DNA of 64,000 nt from Patagioenas fasciata (Eukaryota; Chordata; Aves; Columbiformes; Columbidae). The stretch's first letter is position 1, and each line of letters starts with the position of its first letter. Below, piece after piece: positions 25,646-39,110 of the stretch. The notes under the pieces are model-generated. The model did not search any database and had not been told where the DNA came from. It saw only the letters and a list, made by a program, of their open reading frames with translations. A program made the translations under genes and the position numbers. The stretch spans positions 64,603,501 to 64,667,500 of the forward strand of contig NC_092520.1 in assembly GCF_037038585.1 (NCBI RefSeq), given 5' to 3'.

Positions 25646-26664
25646 CAAATGTTTTCAGCCCTAGAGAGGTTTCTCTTGGGTTCACATGGGTGCTATCCTG
25701 CAATGTGGAAAACGTACTCATGGTCTAATCACACAAAGCACAGGGACTCTGCTGCTTAAGTGACAGCTTTGAGGTCAGGAGAAATGTCTATGACTGATAA
25801 ATGAAGGAAACATCAATTAGGGACAGAGGAAACCTAGAAGTGATGTGTGCTTCCTAGACTGAGTTTATTGCTATCATTAGCAACAGAATACGATGACTTC
25901 ACAGAACACTTTGAACAATGAGGTCAGAGGCAAAAAGAGGAAGACATGCAACATGTTGCCCTAACTGCTCTGAATATGAGAGCCTCAGAGCTGAAAAAAA
26001 ATTGACGGTAAAAAGCAAAACACTCTAAAAAATCTCAAAATATAATTTTCTTCTATGCATTTTTTCCTTTGTGAAATGTTTGGGCTGCAGTGCCTCTGCA
26101 TCTTTTGTCCTCTGCTTGGATGTCTAAATCTCCATGGCAGCAAGCCATACTCCATCTTCTGGATGGTTAAACCTCTCCAGCAGCAAGTCATGGTCCACCA
26201 GCTACTTTTAACTCTTTTTCCCTTATTCACAGTTTAGTATTTCACAAAACAAAGTCTCTGGAATACTCTGAACTGCTGCTGAAAGTGCCTTGGCCCTGAG
26301 CATAGAGAATGCATTTTAAAATCTGTCACCTTTTTTATGTCAACCCTACATCTCCCCTTTATCTCCACATGCAGCCCATGTCACCACATGCGCCATTGAT
26401 TCTGGTACTTTCAAATCAAGCAGAAGAAATAAACCAGGCTGTAGCCCTTCCTTTGTGCTGCCATAATGAAGCTGGCTAGGAATTAGGAAGAAAAAGCACT
26501 GACATTTTAACTTTTAATTGAAGAATTTCTGTCCCACAGAGGTATCAACGGAGAATGGAACTTCATCCTTTGTTTTAAAATGAAAGGCCAAGTTTCTCTG
26601 CTGTTTTTGAGCCAGTGTGGGTACAGCCACAATGGGATGGTGTAAAGGTGTCCCCTTCCAATTT
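25646..26664. other. Spacer between the inverted CR1 copies
   Basis: About 1 kb of unremarkable sequence separating two oppositely oriented, closely related CR1 3' ends. No exon was recognised. Confidence 0.5.
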
Positions 26665-26862
26665 ACAATGAAGGTGGTGAAACACTGTCCCAGGTTGCCA
26701 AGAGAGGTGGGAGATGCCCCATCCCTGGAGACATTCCAGGCCAGGCTGGACGGGGCTCTGAGCAACCTGATCTAGTTGCAGATGTCCCTGCTCATTGCAG
26801 GGGGTTGGACTAGATGGCCTTTGAAGGGCCCTTCCAACCCAAACTGTTCTATGATTCTCTGA
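26665..26862 (+). mobile_element. CR1 LINE 3' end, plus strand
   Basis: Sense-orientation CR1 3' sequence: GAGATGCCCCATCCCTGGAG, then GATCTAGTTGCAGATGTCCC and CCCTTCCAACCCAAACTGTT, ending in TCTATGATTCTCTGA. It is 5'-truncated and non-coding. It belongs to the same subfamily as the copies at 1.0 and 25.4 kb. Confidence 0.95.
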
Positions 26863-29800
26863 TTCCAGGACTGAAAGGTGCAGCTGAACTGAAGCGCTGG
26901 CCACTGTATGTCACTGTGCTAACTAGTGAGACTGGTGGAGACCCACCTGGACTCTGATACCCAGAGCCCGCTTGCTGTTTAGATATCCTACACTGTCACC
27001 AGCTAAATGTGATTCACCCCGTTCACTGCCTTATTCTGCCAAGTAGCCAGGAATCCTCTTCTCTCCAACACCACACGCTGTCCTGCAGGAGGACCCAGCC
27101 TTTGAGTCAGGTTTTATGGCCTTCTTTCTGTTACATCTTCACATCTTTATTAAATCCTAAACACAATCTTTAAAAAATTGTTAAGCTGCTTCTCTCCTGT
27201 GTGAAATAAAAAAACTGCAGTTAAGATCTTTCTGATGGATGCATGCACTGTAAAAATACTGAGACACCGGACCACAATAAGAGCCCGCCACCTTATACTC
27301 TTCTAAATACCCAGGTGCTTTCTAAGCGCCCTTTGGGAGGAAGAAGGAGAAGGAGACATTACTGGGACACCTCTCCACGACAGGTGGATTTTCTTCTAGA
27401 GTGAGGTTCAAAGGCTGGCCCACTCATCTCTGCTCATCGTCTCCTTCTGCTCTCGTCTTCCCAGTTGAGCCATGCTATCACCTTCTCCAAATGTTGTTGC
27501 TCTCCTTATCAAGATATTTTTAATCCAGTCAAACACCAGTGCATGTCAGAATATTTTCATATTTCACTGTCCAGAGTCTCTGAAGAGTGCGGTGAGTTAT
27601 TGAAGTTGAAGGAGTGCATTGGTAAAACAATTATGAGATCAGTTTCACAAATGTTGCAGTAGATTTCAACTATCAAGGTGGTTCTCAGTATGGAACTTGA
27701 CTCTTAAATCTCCTCGGTTTCCATAAAACTGTAAAACAGCCTGCCAAGGGAAAGGAGGAGAGCCTCATAACTGAGACTTTAAAACTGAACTGAGCAAAGC
27801 TGTTCAGAACATACAGAGGAAACAACCTTGCATGGGAAAAGAGAGGATGCTATTTTCCCTCACTGAGACTGTATTATATATCGTCCTTGACTTTAACAGT
27901 GTCTGCTACAGCAGACATGAAGGGCACCTGACTAAATTAGGTACCAGCTGATGTGAAGAAAGGTACAGGATGCCTCACTTACTTTTGGGCTTTAAAAAAA
28001 ATTATAATTAGAATGGATAGTATAATTCACTGTGCTATTAAAGGAATTTTTGAAGATGCCTTGAGTTGGGCAAAATATTTAATCAAACTTTATGTTTAGC
28101 ACTTAGAAGTGTAATTGATATTATGCCTGTTATAAAAATATCATTACCGCATCTATATTTCAGATTGGTTTATTCTTTTGGTGATGGCACATTTTTTAAA
28201 CTTAAGCTGCATTTTCCAGAGCATTTTCCTCATGCATTGAAAAAATTGATGATCTGTTCCTATTTGGACTGCTATAAACACGTCTGTATATACATTTTTA
28301 CCTATGTACAAATTAATGTCACAGTTCACAACACAAAGAGGACTTTTTGTTCAGTCACACTTCTGATGTGTTATTGTTGGTGCATTTCAAACATACCTTT
28401 ACTAATCATCCTGCAGAAATACACACCCAATTTACACAAACTCAGGCTCTATCGATACAAAAATATTTCCAAATCAGCTGCTTCTCTGAATACCTTTTAT
28501 TAGTTTAGTTTCTAGATATTTTTTTTTCCAATAAAAAGGCTTTCTGTTGTTCAGTCTTCACCGTAACACTGGATTATTACTATTAATAGGATTTTCTTGA
28601 CAAAGGTCTGGTATATTATTCCTACACATCTCAGTTGCTGACCCACAACTACCCAAAGAAAGTCACTTCAATCCATCAGAGGAAGAATTCCATTTTCAGA
28701 GATTTTACTTCTGTACTGAGTCAATCCTTTGGAAGGCAACTGACAGAGAAGATAGTCTCATGTTTTACTAGAACCATGTTGACTGCTCCATGAAGCAAGA
28801 TTAGGGTACAGCGACTTCAATTAGCTGTTACAGATTTACACAAATCTTTGGCATGTTTCATTTTCGTAGTAGCACATTCATATAATGGGTTTTATGCCTT
28901 CTGACATGGCATGTCTCCACAGCCTGTGTTAACAGGAACATATAATTATTAGGACTCTGAATAGGTTGTATTTGACATCTTTGCATTTTGTTATGCCTGT
29001 CTCCAAGCTATTGCAAAAGACCTTCATCTCTGCCTTTTGGCTACCCCTTGCATTTTGTTTTGTCTTCCTGTCTTAAATCCTTTGAATCAGATTAATTCAC
29101 TTCTTTCACCAAGCAATAAGTTTTTCTTGGAGGAAGCAGCATTGTCATCAACTCAGCTAAAAGACAGTTGTCAATCTTCAGCAAAGTCAAGTCAATTTCT
29201 CACGAAACTGTTGCTCTGATATGGTTATGTGCATCATCCATATGACTTTTCTTTATCTAGCTTTACTAAGAGATAAGCAACATAATGAATTTTGGTATCA
29301 TGCAGCAGTTGGGTTTTTTTGTAAGGACAATGTACCTTTCCTCAGGTACATTCTCCTATGATTCTAAATATACCTGACATTTAACTTGACTTTTATCTTG
29401 CTCTTTTCAGTTCACTTCTGGCTCCCACTGGGATATCCCACTTCTTCACAGAGCACACAGATACCAACGGAGTGCCTTGTCACAACATGTTGTGTATACT
29501 AAAAGTTTATAGTGTTGAAAACTGACTGCACAAATTAATGGGTGCAAAGTCTACTGAAGGCAATTAAAGACTTTAAATCTGCTTTTGACAAACACGTACT
29601 CCATTGCCATTTATCTCAGATGCCTCTGAACAATGTTAAGAATAGCTACACCTTCTTAAGACACTTATAGGCTGGCAGACAGAGCCTTCTAAATCTTGTG
29701 CTAATAAAACCAAACCACACCACACCTTGGAAACTGGCTGGCACCAGGAAGCAGAATTTTTGAAGTGAATTGTCCAGCAATTGTATTTTAATAGCCAGCG

Positions 29801-32669
29801 GCTATTTTAGTTCAAATAGTCAGTGGCCATTAACCTCAACCTCATGGCTACTTCTCTTGTTCCTTTCACTTCCTGCATGATTTCCTCACACTGTTCAGCT
29901 GAACTAAGGTAATGTATTCCTAGAGGGATTGTACCAGTAACCATGCCAATAAATACTATTTATAAATTATGAACAAAGGAAATCTACTTACCTCATTGCC
30001 TGTATGACTGGGTGAGCTGGCTTATTAAGAATCCCAAGTTTAGCCTCAGTGATGACTGGCTTACCTTTCTGGTGGGGCTCCATTCAATGGGAGGAGGAGA
30101 CAGTCCCCAAACTTTTCGAGGAACACAAAAGCAGACTGAGTACTATGGTGAAGAGTCAAGAGTATCGGGGTCACTCTGAGCCTAGATCTGGGAAACAAAC
30201 CTCTGCTGAGAACAGGAGCCGTGGAGGAGGGCTGGAAGGAATGGGGTTTTTTTTGCTTTGAGTTGTACTAAAAGCAACCAAACAGCCCTCCCCTAAAGAC
30301 ACCACCACCACCACTAAAAGCCCACAATGAATTTCCAAAAGGGGTTACTGTGAAAATAACCCTTACAAGAGACTGAAGTCAATATAACAGGACTTATTAC
30401 CAGAGCAGGTCCTCCTACAGAGTTACAGTGGAAATGACAATACTACAGAAGGGATGAAAAAAGTAACTGAAGAGTAATGCCTATCAATGGTCCTGGAAGA
30501 TGGAAAGTGCTGAGGTGCTTCCACTCTCTGGTACTACTCAGTATTGTCACTAGTGGCTCTGCGGTACAAGGTGTATGAAATTTGGAGAGGACATAAAGCT
30601 GGAAGAAACTGCTGAGTATGTTGGAGGAAGTGTGCTGGTAGACATGCTTAAAATTCAGAATTATTTTTATTATTACCCAGCTATTGAGCATCAACCTTCA
30701 AGAAAGATGTGGCCCACAGAGAGTGTGTTGACAAAGAGACTAGAGGGAAGTAATGGGAAGGACCTCTAACCTACAAAACATGACCAAACAGACTGGATTT
30801 GTTTAAAAAAAGAAGAGAAGATTTCACAAACACAAAAGATACAAGTTTCATGTGTGGCCAACATCAGCTCCAAAGCATTCACCAGCATAATGATGACCTG
30901 TAGAACAAAAGACAAAAACCATCAAAGCTGCAGTGTGCCACAGGAAAGGAGCAGGGGTGATCAGTGTCATCACAGAGGCCTTCAGGTTGTGTGCCAACAG
31001 GGTACTTTTTAGATGAGAATGCAACAATTATCCTGACAAATAGCCCATGTTCCATGCAACACATACTAGAAAAATTCTAACAGCCTTGCCAGCTTACCTT
31101 TTGGGTGCAGGAACTCCTTTGTGCAGGCACAAATCTAGCAGATGTTTTACTTTTGACATGTGAGTGAGGTACTTGAGCCACGCATCTGAGAAACAAAACC
31201 TTTAAATATTAATTAAGAAAATTCATTTTCAAGTCACAGATCAAAACTGTGAAAAAAAATCAATCCTTTTGGCTTTAGAAACAACCAGTACCATAAACAT
31301 ACAATGAAGTTCTTCCATACTTACAATGCATTGGACTAATTAACAGGTATTAAATAACATGTCCCAGAATGCAGTCTTTGCACTGGCATCTTGCAAGCAC
31401 TGTCAGTGGCACACAGATCTCCGTTCGGATTCACTGAACTGAGGAGACTCCAAAGGTACAATACAAGTTCTCATTGTCAGTTTTCAAGTGTGCAAGCTCC
31501 ACCTCAACCTGCTTCTAACAGGCTGTACAAATACTACCTCTATCCTTATTTTTCTCTTTTCTCCCACCCCTCCACGTTAGAGGACGCAAAGAGAAAAAAG
31601 TGGCTTTGTGGTTTTCCTCCGTTCCTGTCTTACTTGACCTCATGGACTAGGAGTGGTACCTGAGAAAGCTGCCTCCTTTCATCTAATCATTTTCTGGGGA
31701 AATCAGCCGAAGACTGAAGAAGTTAACTACATACACACACATGTATTCTGATGTTTGAGCGAAAGTAAAACAAGAATGTTAAACAGAGCTGCATTTGTCG
31801 CAAGCAGGAGAACACATCTTAGTGTAAGCAAAGTGCTTGGCAGCCTCTCAAAAACATTGTTCACAAAAAACGTTCTTACGTTCTCTGCTGAGGGGAAGTC
31901 CTGCAAAAGAAACTACAGGCAACAAACCAGCACAGTGGCTGTTGGGTGTTTCTCCCCAATTGTTCCCAGACTCTTCCAGACAGAAGTCACACATCCCTGC
32001 ATTCAGCAGCACTAGAAGCAGCAGACAGCGGTTCCTGGGCAGCAGCGGGACAAGCGGCAGGGTCTGCTGTGGGAATGAAAACTGACACAGGAGAGAGCCA
32101 GTAAATCTGAGAAATGGATAGATAGCATGTAAAAAAAAGAATAGCCTTACATTATCTCTTGACTATTGATGTTGCCTGTCTTAACCTGTGCCTACCTTAA
32201 CCTGTGTCTCCAAGATGCCTGTTTTTGTTATTAATTTTATTAATATTTCTGGTTGTTGCGGTGTTTTATTTCTGATTGATATTGATTTTCTAAGAAAGGG
32301 CAGAGAAAAGCTGAAAGGAAAGCTTGATAATTCTGATTTCCACCAGGTGATAAATTGGTCCCCTGCCATAGACCAAGAACAAATCAAGAAGCGAAGCAAA
32401 GCCCAGGACACAGGTAGAACATCTAATGAATTAGGTTATTGACCGCTGCACCTAGTCCTCGCCCCTCCCTGGCCCCTACACTCTCAAAGGTCATCCTGGA
32501 GCTGCTCATGGGTAGGTGGGAGAAGCGTGCCAAACCAAAATACAAGGAGAGCTGTGCCTCGTAAAGGAGAAACCACAAGGCAGTGAGAAAATAGACCTGC
32601 ACCCAGAGCTGCCTCGTAGGACTTCATGCCACCGCTTAGTTTTCAGGCAGGCTGGGTGGAACAGGGCAC
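26863..32669. other. Upstream flank of TMEM255B, no gene recognised
   Basis: About 5.8 kb, AT-rich for most of its length. I recognise neither exons nor mobile elements. A 145-codon open frame at 28,066-28,503 is in AT-rich sequence, starts at TTG and resembles no known protein. Confidence 0.5.
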
Positions 32670-33032
32670 AGGCAGCGCCCGGGGAAGCCGAGGTGTTCGG
32701 TGGCTGAATGACCCTGGGCTGAGACACCCACTGTGCCCATCCTGACCACGGGGGCCACAAGGCAGCTTGCCCCTTCTCAGGCCCTGAGCCAAGCCTGTTT
32801 CAAACGGGCCACCAACTGGCCACTTGAACGTCCCCCCCATCACGGGCTGAAGCTCCCGCGGGGCTGCGGGCGGGTGAAGGCGGCAGGGCCGAGGCTCGGT
32901 ACCCCCGGGGTGCGCTGCACCGCGGCCGCACCGTCCCCCTCGCAGGGCTGTGAGCCGTGGGACGTGCGGGGCACCGGCCGGTTCGGTGGTCGGTAACCGT
33001 CACCAACTCCGGGGGGGAGGCAGCACCGCTCG

Positions 33033-33072
33033 CCCCGCCCCCGCCCCCCGCCGCGCTCCCCCGCGGGGCGGG
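33033..33072. promoter_or_regulatory. GC-box cluster (Sp1/KLF-type sites)
   Basis: CCCCGCCCC at 33,033-33,041, a further C-rich box directly after it, and GGGGCGGG at 33,065-33,072 are matches to Sp1/KLF GC boxes. They lie about 85-120 bp upstream of the start codon. I see no TATA box. The transcription start is inferred to lie between these sites and 33,155. Confidence 0.55.
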
Positions 33073-33154
33073 CCCGCCGGGCCGCCCGCTCCCCGCGGCT
33101 GCCAGCGGCCGCAGCGCGGCCAGGCGCGGAGCGGAGCGGAGGCGCCCGCGGAAG

Positions 33155-33221
33155 ATGATGGCTGCGGCGGCACCGCCCGCCCCCGCGGTGTCGGGTCCGC
33201 TGGCCGTGCTGGATCCCACAG
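33155..33221 (+). CDS. TMEM255B: TMEM255B exon 1 (coding part)
   Basis: This exon encodes residues 1-22 plus the first base of codon 23: MMAAAAPPAPAVSGPLAVLDPT. It is the cytosolic, low-complexity N-terminus before the first membrane helix; PL-x-x-LDP is shared with the TMEM255B N-terminus as I recall it. Two ATGs are adjacent, at 33,155 and 33,158. The second has the better Kozak context (A at -3, G at +4), so translation may start at either. In this frame a TGA lies at 32,951 and no ATG lies between it and 33,155, which supports this start. The exon ends at a canonical donor, CACAG|GTGAGC. It sits in the CpG island. Confidence 0.85.
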
Positions 33222-36200
33222 GTGAGCCCCGGCACCGTCCCCGCCGCAACTTTCCTGCCCCGCTGAGTGTTGGAGCACCAGGGGCGCGGAGCGGCACCCA
33301 CCCCAGCGGCGGAGCGGCGGGAGAGCGGGAGCCGGCAGCCGCTGCGGGGCTTCCCCGGGCGAGGCTTGGGGGAGCTGGGGGCTTCCCCCTCGGACGTGCA
33401 GCTGCTTCAGCGCTTTAGTTGATGGGCTGGAGAGGCGCAGGCGGGGGCTCTGCCCGCGCTGTGTCCCGCAGAGTCGGGGCACCGCGGGATTTCAGGCTGA
33501 GGTTGCCGGGGTGGATCACGCTGTTTCTCTTACTCTCGCTCACTGAGGTGTTTAAAAATATCAGTTCTTTTAGCGAGCTTTCCGCTACGCTTTATCAATC
33601 GCTGTGCTGATGGTTTAACACCCGATCGCATAGCTTTACACGGAACGCTAAAAGAAAATTAATTTCAGGGGTATCCTGATCCGCTGGGTGAAAATGGCTA
33701 TTTGCGATACTGGAACAGGTGGAAATGTCATCAGGGTGTGGAGCTGGCACAGGGCAGGTTGGTGGCCCTGTGCGGCAGGTGACGGTGACACGCTCTTGGT
33801 TAGTTCGCATCCGACCCGGGTGGCAGCGGGTTTCCTGCCTCCGGTTTCTACTAATTTAGTGGTTCGTTGCTAAAGTGGAATGCTGGTTGTACTTAGAGTG
33901 TACACCCTGAAAAATAGAAATATATGCAAAAGCAAGGACAAATATTTCATTATTCCAGTGAAATTCATTGAAGCAGAGGAAAAACAGATCTTATTGATAG
34001 GAATTACTCTGTGTAGTGTTTGAATGGCTAAACAGAGACTTTGCTATGTACTCAAGGATCTTAACAATCAGTTAAAAACGTATTAGATCTTAATTTTTAT
34101 CTTAAACTTGGAAGAAAAATGGTATAACTGTTGAAAAGGTAGCAGTGAAAGATGTGCTGTAGCTTAAAAATGTTCTCAGGTAAACAGCAGCAAAAGAAGA
34201 ATCTGTATGCTAGCTCTAAACTAGTGATTAGCTGCTCATTAAATTATTGATTAGTGAAACAATTGTTGCCAAAACAATGAAGTAATGGTGTTACTGCATG
34301 ATATCACTTACTATAGGGGTATTACATAGTATAGCAGCGTTTGTGGGTTTGCATTTCTTTTTTTTCTTACCTTTTCTGTTATAGAATTATGGAAGAGCAC
34401 CGTAATGTCTCCTTTGGTCTTGAATACGTATCACACTCATGGATTCTTCCTCAACAAATTCGTAATAAAGATAAGAGCCAGGCCTGATAAAAGCTGCTAT
34501 CTTACGGCTTGAAATGCATAAATGCTGGTGCATCTGGTTTAATTAGTTCAGCACTCTGGACAAGTCAAGCATTTAATCAGAAAAGGGAAAGTAATCACCA
34601 ATAGCAGGTGTGAATATCTCTTTTAAGCATCTCAGTCCATCACATTTAATTTTGGGAGTCAGTGCAGGATTAATTCAATTTCACTGGCATAAACCATTTC
34701 TGAAAATACACAATGATAACTGTAGCCAAGAGAGAGATTGCACTGAAGTCAGCACTGCAGTAATTAAAAAATATTAATTTAGCTCCAAAGAACTTCCTTT
34801 AAATACTTTTGTGATAGCAGCAAAGCAGCGGATACGTTTGGTGCTATACACCTCTGTCTATGGTGAATTTCTGCTTAAATTATCTTATTAAATATCATTA
34901 ATGCCACTCTCTGAAACATGTCACAATTTTGAGTAGTATTCATTAGGTCATAAAAAATGCAATGTTTTTTTTTTTTTGCTACAAAAGTTTCCTCCCCTTT
35001 CTCACATTACTATGCTAATATACATAGGGCTGGAGAATATTTGAAATATGTTTCCATTTAGATCACCTTAACTAGATCAAAGAGGAAGGTATGAAATTGC
35101 GTGATGCTAATATTCAGCAAATATGATAGTGACCCCAGCAAATTACCACATCCTGCAGCAATTCTTTCCTTGCCAAAAATCATCCCACACTTTTTAACAG
35201 ACTTTATGATGTCCAAAGCTGGATTTTAAAAGGAGTGGTGAAGCTAGCAAAGTATAGTTGCCTTGACCCAAATGTAGACTTCTTTTTGGAGTTAAATTGC
35301 AGGTCATATGCAAGTTTTCCAAAGTTGAGAGATACTGTTTCACTTTATTCTTTCTTTCCCTTGACCATTGGATGCATTTTGGTCCATGAACACATTTCAT
35401 CATAAATTTATTCGTTCTCCTTTTAAACTCACCCTTTGCTTCCTTCAAATCCAGACCCTACCATTCATCATTAGATACACCACTTTGCGTGCTACCAGCA
35501 ATCTGATCTATACCCTCCCCCAAAAAACATTAGTTTTCCATAGTCTTCCTAAAAATCGGATGTATTCCCCAGCCATCATGAACAGAGCATTGTAAATATT
35601 ATTTTGTTTCCTGCAACTGAGGAACGGATGAAAGGTTTTGCTGAGTCCGGCAGAGCTTGGTCTTCAGCGGGCACTTTTTAGTTTTACTTATTTGGAGGAT
35701 GATCTCAATTTCTCTCTTCACGGGCCTTTCTCTGTCCCAAGGAGGCAGCACCCTGGAGCACCCCTCCTTGTCCCAATGACATTCTCTCTCCTTCCAGTCA
35801 GGTTGCAGGGCTGAGTGGCTCAAGCAGGTCCTTTGCCTGACAGACGTTTAGCAAACAAAGCAGAGAGTGTTCCTGGGACTGTTCCTTTTCGTGCACAATT
35901 TAAGTCTGTGCCAGGCAGAGCATAAGCCAGTGATGTGGAAGAAGCATTACCTCTCTGATTTATCTCCCAGTTTTTACCGTTGTGCCCATTGCTGCAAGAT
36001 CAAAACTTAATACTTCTCTGGCCAAAACTCCTGAAGAATATTGCCAATAGAAGGTAATAACATGTTCACACCCTCTACTGACCCCAGCCTCAAGCTAATG
36101 CTCATAAGGATATGATGAGAAGATTTCTTTCTACATGCTTGATTTTTTGTGTGCTAGAGACAAGAATTTGAAACTATAACTAAATTGGAGTAAGGTCCAG

Positions 36201-37640
36201 ACTAAGAGTCTATGTATGCATACTGAATCATTGTTAAAGAAGTTAAAGGGGATAAATGTCAAAATTAGACTCAGAGTCACTCCAGTATTACGAAACTGGA
36301 AAGTCAATACCGTACATTAACTGTCTCCTGCTCTACAGGAACATTAGAAGAAAATTCAACCTAGAAATACTGACAGCAGCATTCCCTCTGTTCTTAATCT
36401 ACCTGCTATTCTCATGTATGGTCAGCCATCCGTCCCACAGGGAGTGTTGGGAAAGGAGGCTGGGCCAGACCTTCTGTCTGTGCTGTGGTCAGGGCCCCTG
36501 AGGGAATGGTCTGGCATTGAGTTTTGGCTGGTAGGTACAGTAAAACAGGTCCAAAAAGCTGCATGGCAACTGCTACAAACAGCAGTAAACAGAGACTCGA
36601 AAAATCTTGGGAGCCAACGTGACCAAATAGCAGAAAGGAGCTAATGGTAGGAACCCTTTGCAGCTGTAGCCTTTTTAGCATGAAGATATTATGCTATTTA
36701 GAAGTATTGCTTTGGCTTCACAATAGGCTTGTGACTTATACATGTGTAATTATACACATTTTGACAGACAGAGCAATAATTTTTATTGATGTGACCAAAG
36801 AAACCTAGACAGCCAGAGCAGAAACTCATTTTGACCTGATTTCTACCCATCTTTTCTGAGCATCTGGCAATATTTGAGAACAAGGTCTTGCATGTGCCGG
36901 TCTCTGCTCTAGAAGTGGCCTGTATTCCTGCCTATAAGTCATCTCTCCTAAGGGTGGAGTTTATAGCTAACCACATGTAGTTATGAGAGTTTCCAAACTG
37001 GATTATGAAAAAGTAAGAAAGATTATTGGATATTTGGCTCTGATTTTAGATGCAGGTGCTAAAAGATCAATTAATTTCATGATTGAAGGGTATCACATAC
37101 ATACATGCCTTCTGGCATGTGTAAATTTCAAAATCAAAATGTAGTTCTGTCCAAAAAATGACAAAATAAATAATAACATCTCTTTCTGTTTTATCTCAAT
37201 AAATCCATGTCTGATTTACTCCAATTACAAGTAAGAGCATGTTTTTCCTAAGATGTTTTTCCTAAGGTGTTTTCCATCAAGCTTAGTCTGGGCAATCAAA
37301 GTCATATCCTTCTTTTTTACACATTGTTACTTATAGCCAAAACTCTGGAGGTCAGGTTGGACCCTTAGTTTGTCTCCATACAATCCGATTAACCTTTGCC
37401 AGTGCAGGTGTTACTTCAAGAAAAATGTGGAGGCTTGGCTCCTCAGACACTTTTCATAAGAGCATTCAGTGGTTGCAGAAACACTTGTCTGAGGAGCATT
37501 TGTCCCGTTGGCTTTCAGAAGGTTTGTGTTCCTGCATCCCTTTAGAGTGTATCTACATTGCAGCTGCAGTTTCACAACAGTGGATGTGAACACACATACT
37601 GAAGCCACCTTTAGTCTAGCTGTCTTGACTATCACAAAAC

Positions 37641-39110
37641 CATAGAATAATTCAGATGGGAAGGTAGCTCAGGAAGTTGCTAGTCCAACCTCTGGCTCAA
37701 AGAGGGTCAGCTATGAGGTCAGACTAGGTTGCTCAGGGTTTTTTTGTGGTTGAATCTTGAAGACCTCCAAGGATGGAGACAGCACAGCCTCGTTGGGCAA
37801 CCTCTTCCAATGCTTGGCTGTCCTAATGTTGAGGTTTTTTATCCTTATACCCAGTCTGAAACACTTCTTGCATTTCAGTTTATGTTGACTGTCTTTTGTC
37901 TCCTTCTGTGCCCCGCTATGAGAAGCCTGAGTCTGTCTTCTTGAAAAGCACCTTGTAGGGATTGAAAAACTGCTACTAGCCCTGCCAAAAGCCATCTCAT
38001 CTCCAGGCTGAGCAAGCACTGTTCCCTCAGCCTTTTCTCACACAGTGAGTGCACCAGCCCCTGACCTTCTTTGGGGTCCTCTGTTGAATTCACCACAGTT
38101 AATTGATGTATTTCCTGTACTGGGGCCCCAAAAGTGGGTGTAGAAAGTATGTGGTCTAAAAAGTACTGAATAGAGGGACATAGTTACTCCTCTGATCTAC
38201 TAGTGATGCTCCTGTTAATACAGCCCAGGATGCTGTTGCCAGGGCACACTGCTGGTCCATTTGCAGCTCATTGTCTACCAACACCCCCAGGTTCTTTTCA
38301 GCAGAGCTGTTCCCCAGCCTGGCAGTCCCTTACCTGTATCATTTTAAGGCATTGTTCCTTCCTTTGCTCAGGACTCTGTGTCTGTCTGTTGGATTCCATA
38401 AGGTTTGTGCTGGCCCATTTTTTATCCCTTTGAATGGCCAACCTTCCCTCCAGGCTATTGACTGGCCCCCCAGTCTTGTGTCATCTGCCAGCCTGATGAG
38501 CAGGCATGGTACCACTTTCTCTAGGTCATTGTTGAATACATTATGTGGGACAGGTCCCAAGACAGACTCCCATGGTACTCTGCTTTTTGCTGGCCTGCAG
38601 ATAGGGTACAATGCATAAACCACTCCCTCTGAACCCAACAATCCAGCTAATTTTTTAACCATCTGCTTGCCCACCCATCCAGGTCATGACATCCTAACTG
38701 GGTTATGAGAATGTTGTGGGATACCATGTTAAAAACCTTGCTAGGTTTAAGGTAAAAGACATCTGCTGCTCCACAAGTCCAGTCATTTTGTCATAATAGG
38801 CAGCTGGGTTGGTCAAACATGATTTGGGTCTGGTAAATCCACGTTGACTGTTGCCAATCACCTTTTCGTAATGTAGCCAGAAATGTCTTACAAGAGGATT
38901 TGCTCCATATTTTTAGTCTCAGCCTCCCAGGAACCAAAGTGAGGTTGATTAGCTTGTAAGTCCCCAAATCATCATGTCAGCCATTTTTAAAGATAGGCGG
39001 AACATTTGCCTTTCTTCAGTTATTGGGGATTTCTTGGTCTCTATGACTTTTCAAAGATGATAGTGTGCCAAGAACATCAGATGTCATTAAAATCTGGTAG
39101 ATGTATTGAA
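37641..39110 (-). mobile_element. Long degenerate CR1 LINE copy in intron 1
   Basis: This is the longest mobile element in the window, about 1.47 kb, antisense to the gene. It begins CATAGAATAATTCAGATGGG (3' terminus) and runs through typical CR1 landmarks read on the plus strand: ACAGCCCAGGATGCTGTTGC, ACCAACACCCCCAGGTTCTT, TGTCATCTGCCAGCCTGATG and CCACGTTGACTGTTGCCAAT. The part above about 38.3 kb corresponds to the C-terminal half of the CR1 reverse-transcriptase frame, now broken by many stops and shifts. It is clearly diverged, so it is an old insertion. The 5' boundary near 39.1 kb is approximate. Confidence 0.92.

Larger units (their letters stand above)
32670..33500. promoter_or_regulatory. 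TMEM255B: CpG island over TMEM255B promoter and exon 1
   Basis: The base composition changes abruptly here. CpG is dense from about 32,670 to about 33,500, whereas it is rare in the flanks, and GC content is very high at 32,850-33,400. This is the signature of a constitutive, TATA-less vertebrate promoter. Exon 1 of TMEM255B sits inside it. Long open frames on both strands in this block are a by-product of high GC. Confidence 0.93.

Noticed and set aside
25361-25759. 132-codon open frame, plus strand
   Set aside because: It reads through an antisense CR1 3' end. Nearly the same peptide appears in the 26.7-kb CR1 copy, so it is a repeat passenger.
28066-28503. 145-codon open frame in the upstream flank
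   Set aside because: It starts at TTG, lies in AT-rich sequence, shows no recognisable domain and lacks splice context.
32188-32442. 84-codon frame just upstream of the CpG island with a lysine-rich C-terminal part
   Set aside because: It is isolated, resembles no known protein, and neither splice signals nor a promoter relation could be seen.
1-32669. Search for TMEM255B neighbours such as GRK1 or ATP4B
   Set aside because: No kinase catalytic motifs or Na,K/H,K-ATPase beta-subunit motifs were found by reading, so no gene is claimed.
32800-33482. Long open frames on both strands (up to about 165 codons) in the CpG island
   Set aside because: High GC removes stop codons from all frames. 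The peptides are proline/arginine/alanine-rich nonsense, and only the frame containing ATG 33,155 connects by splicing to conserved sequence.
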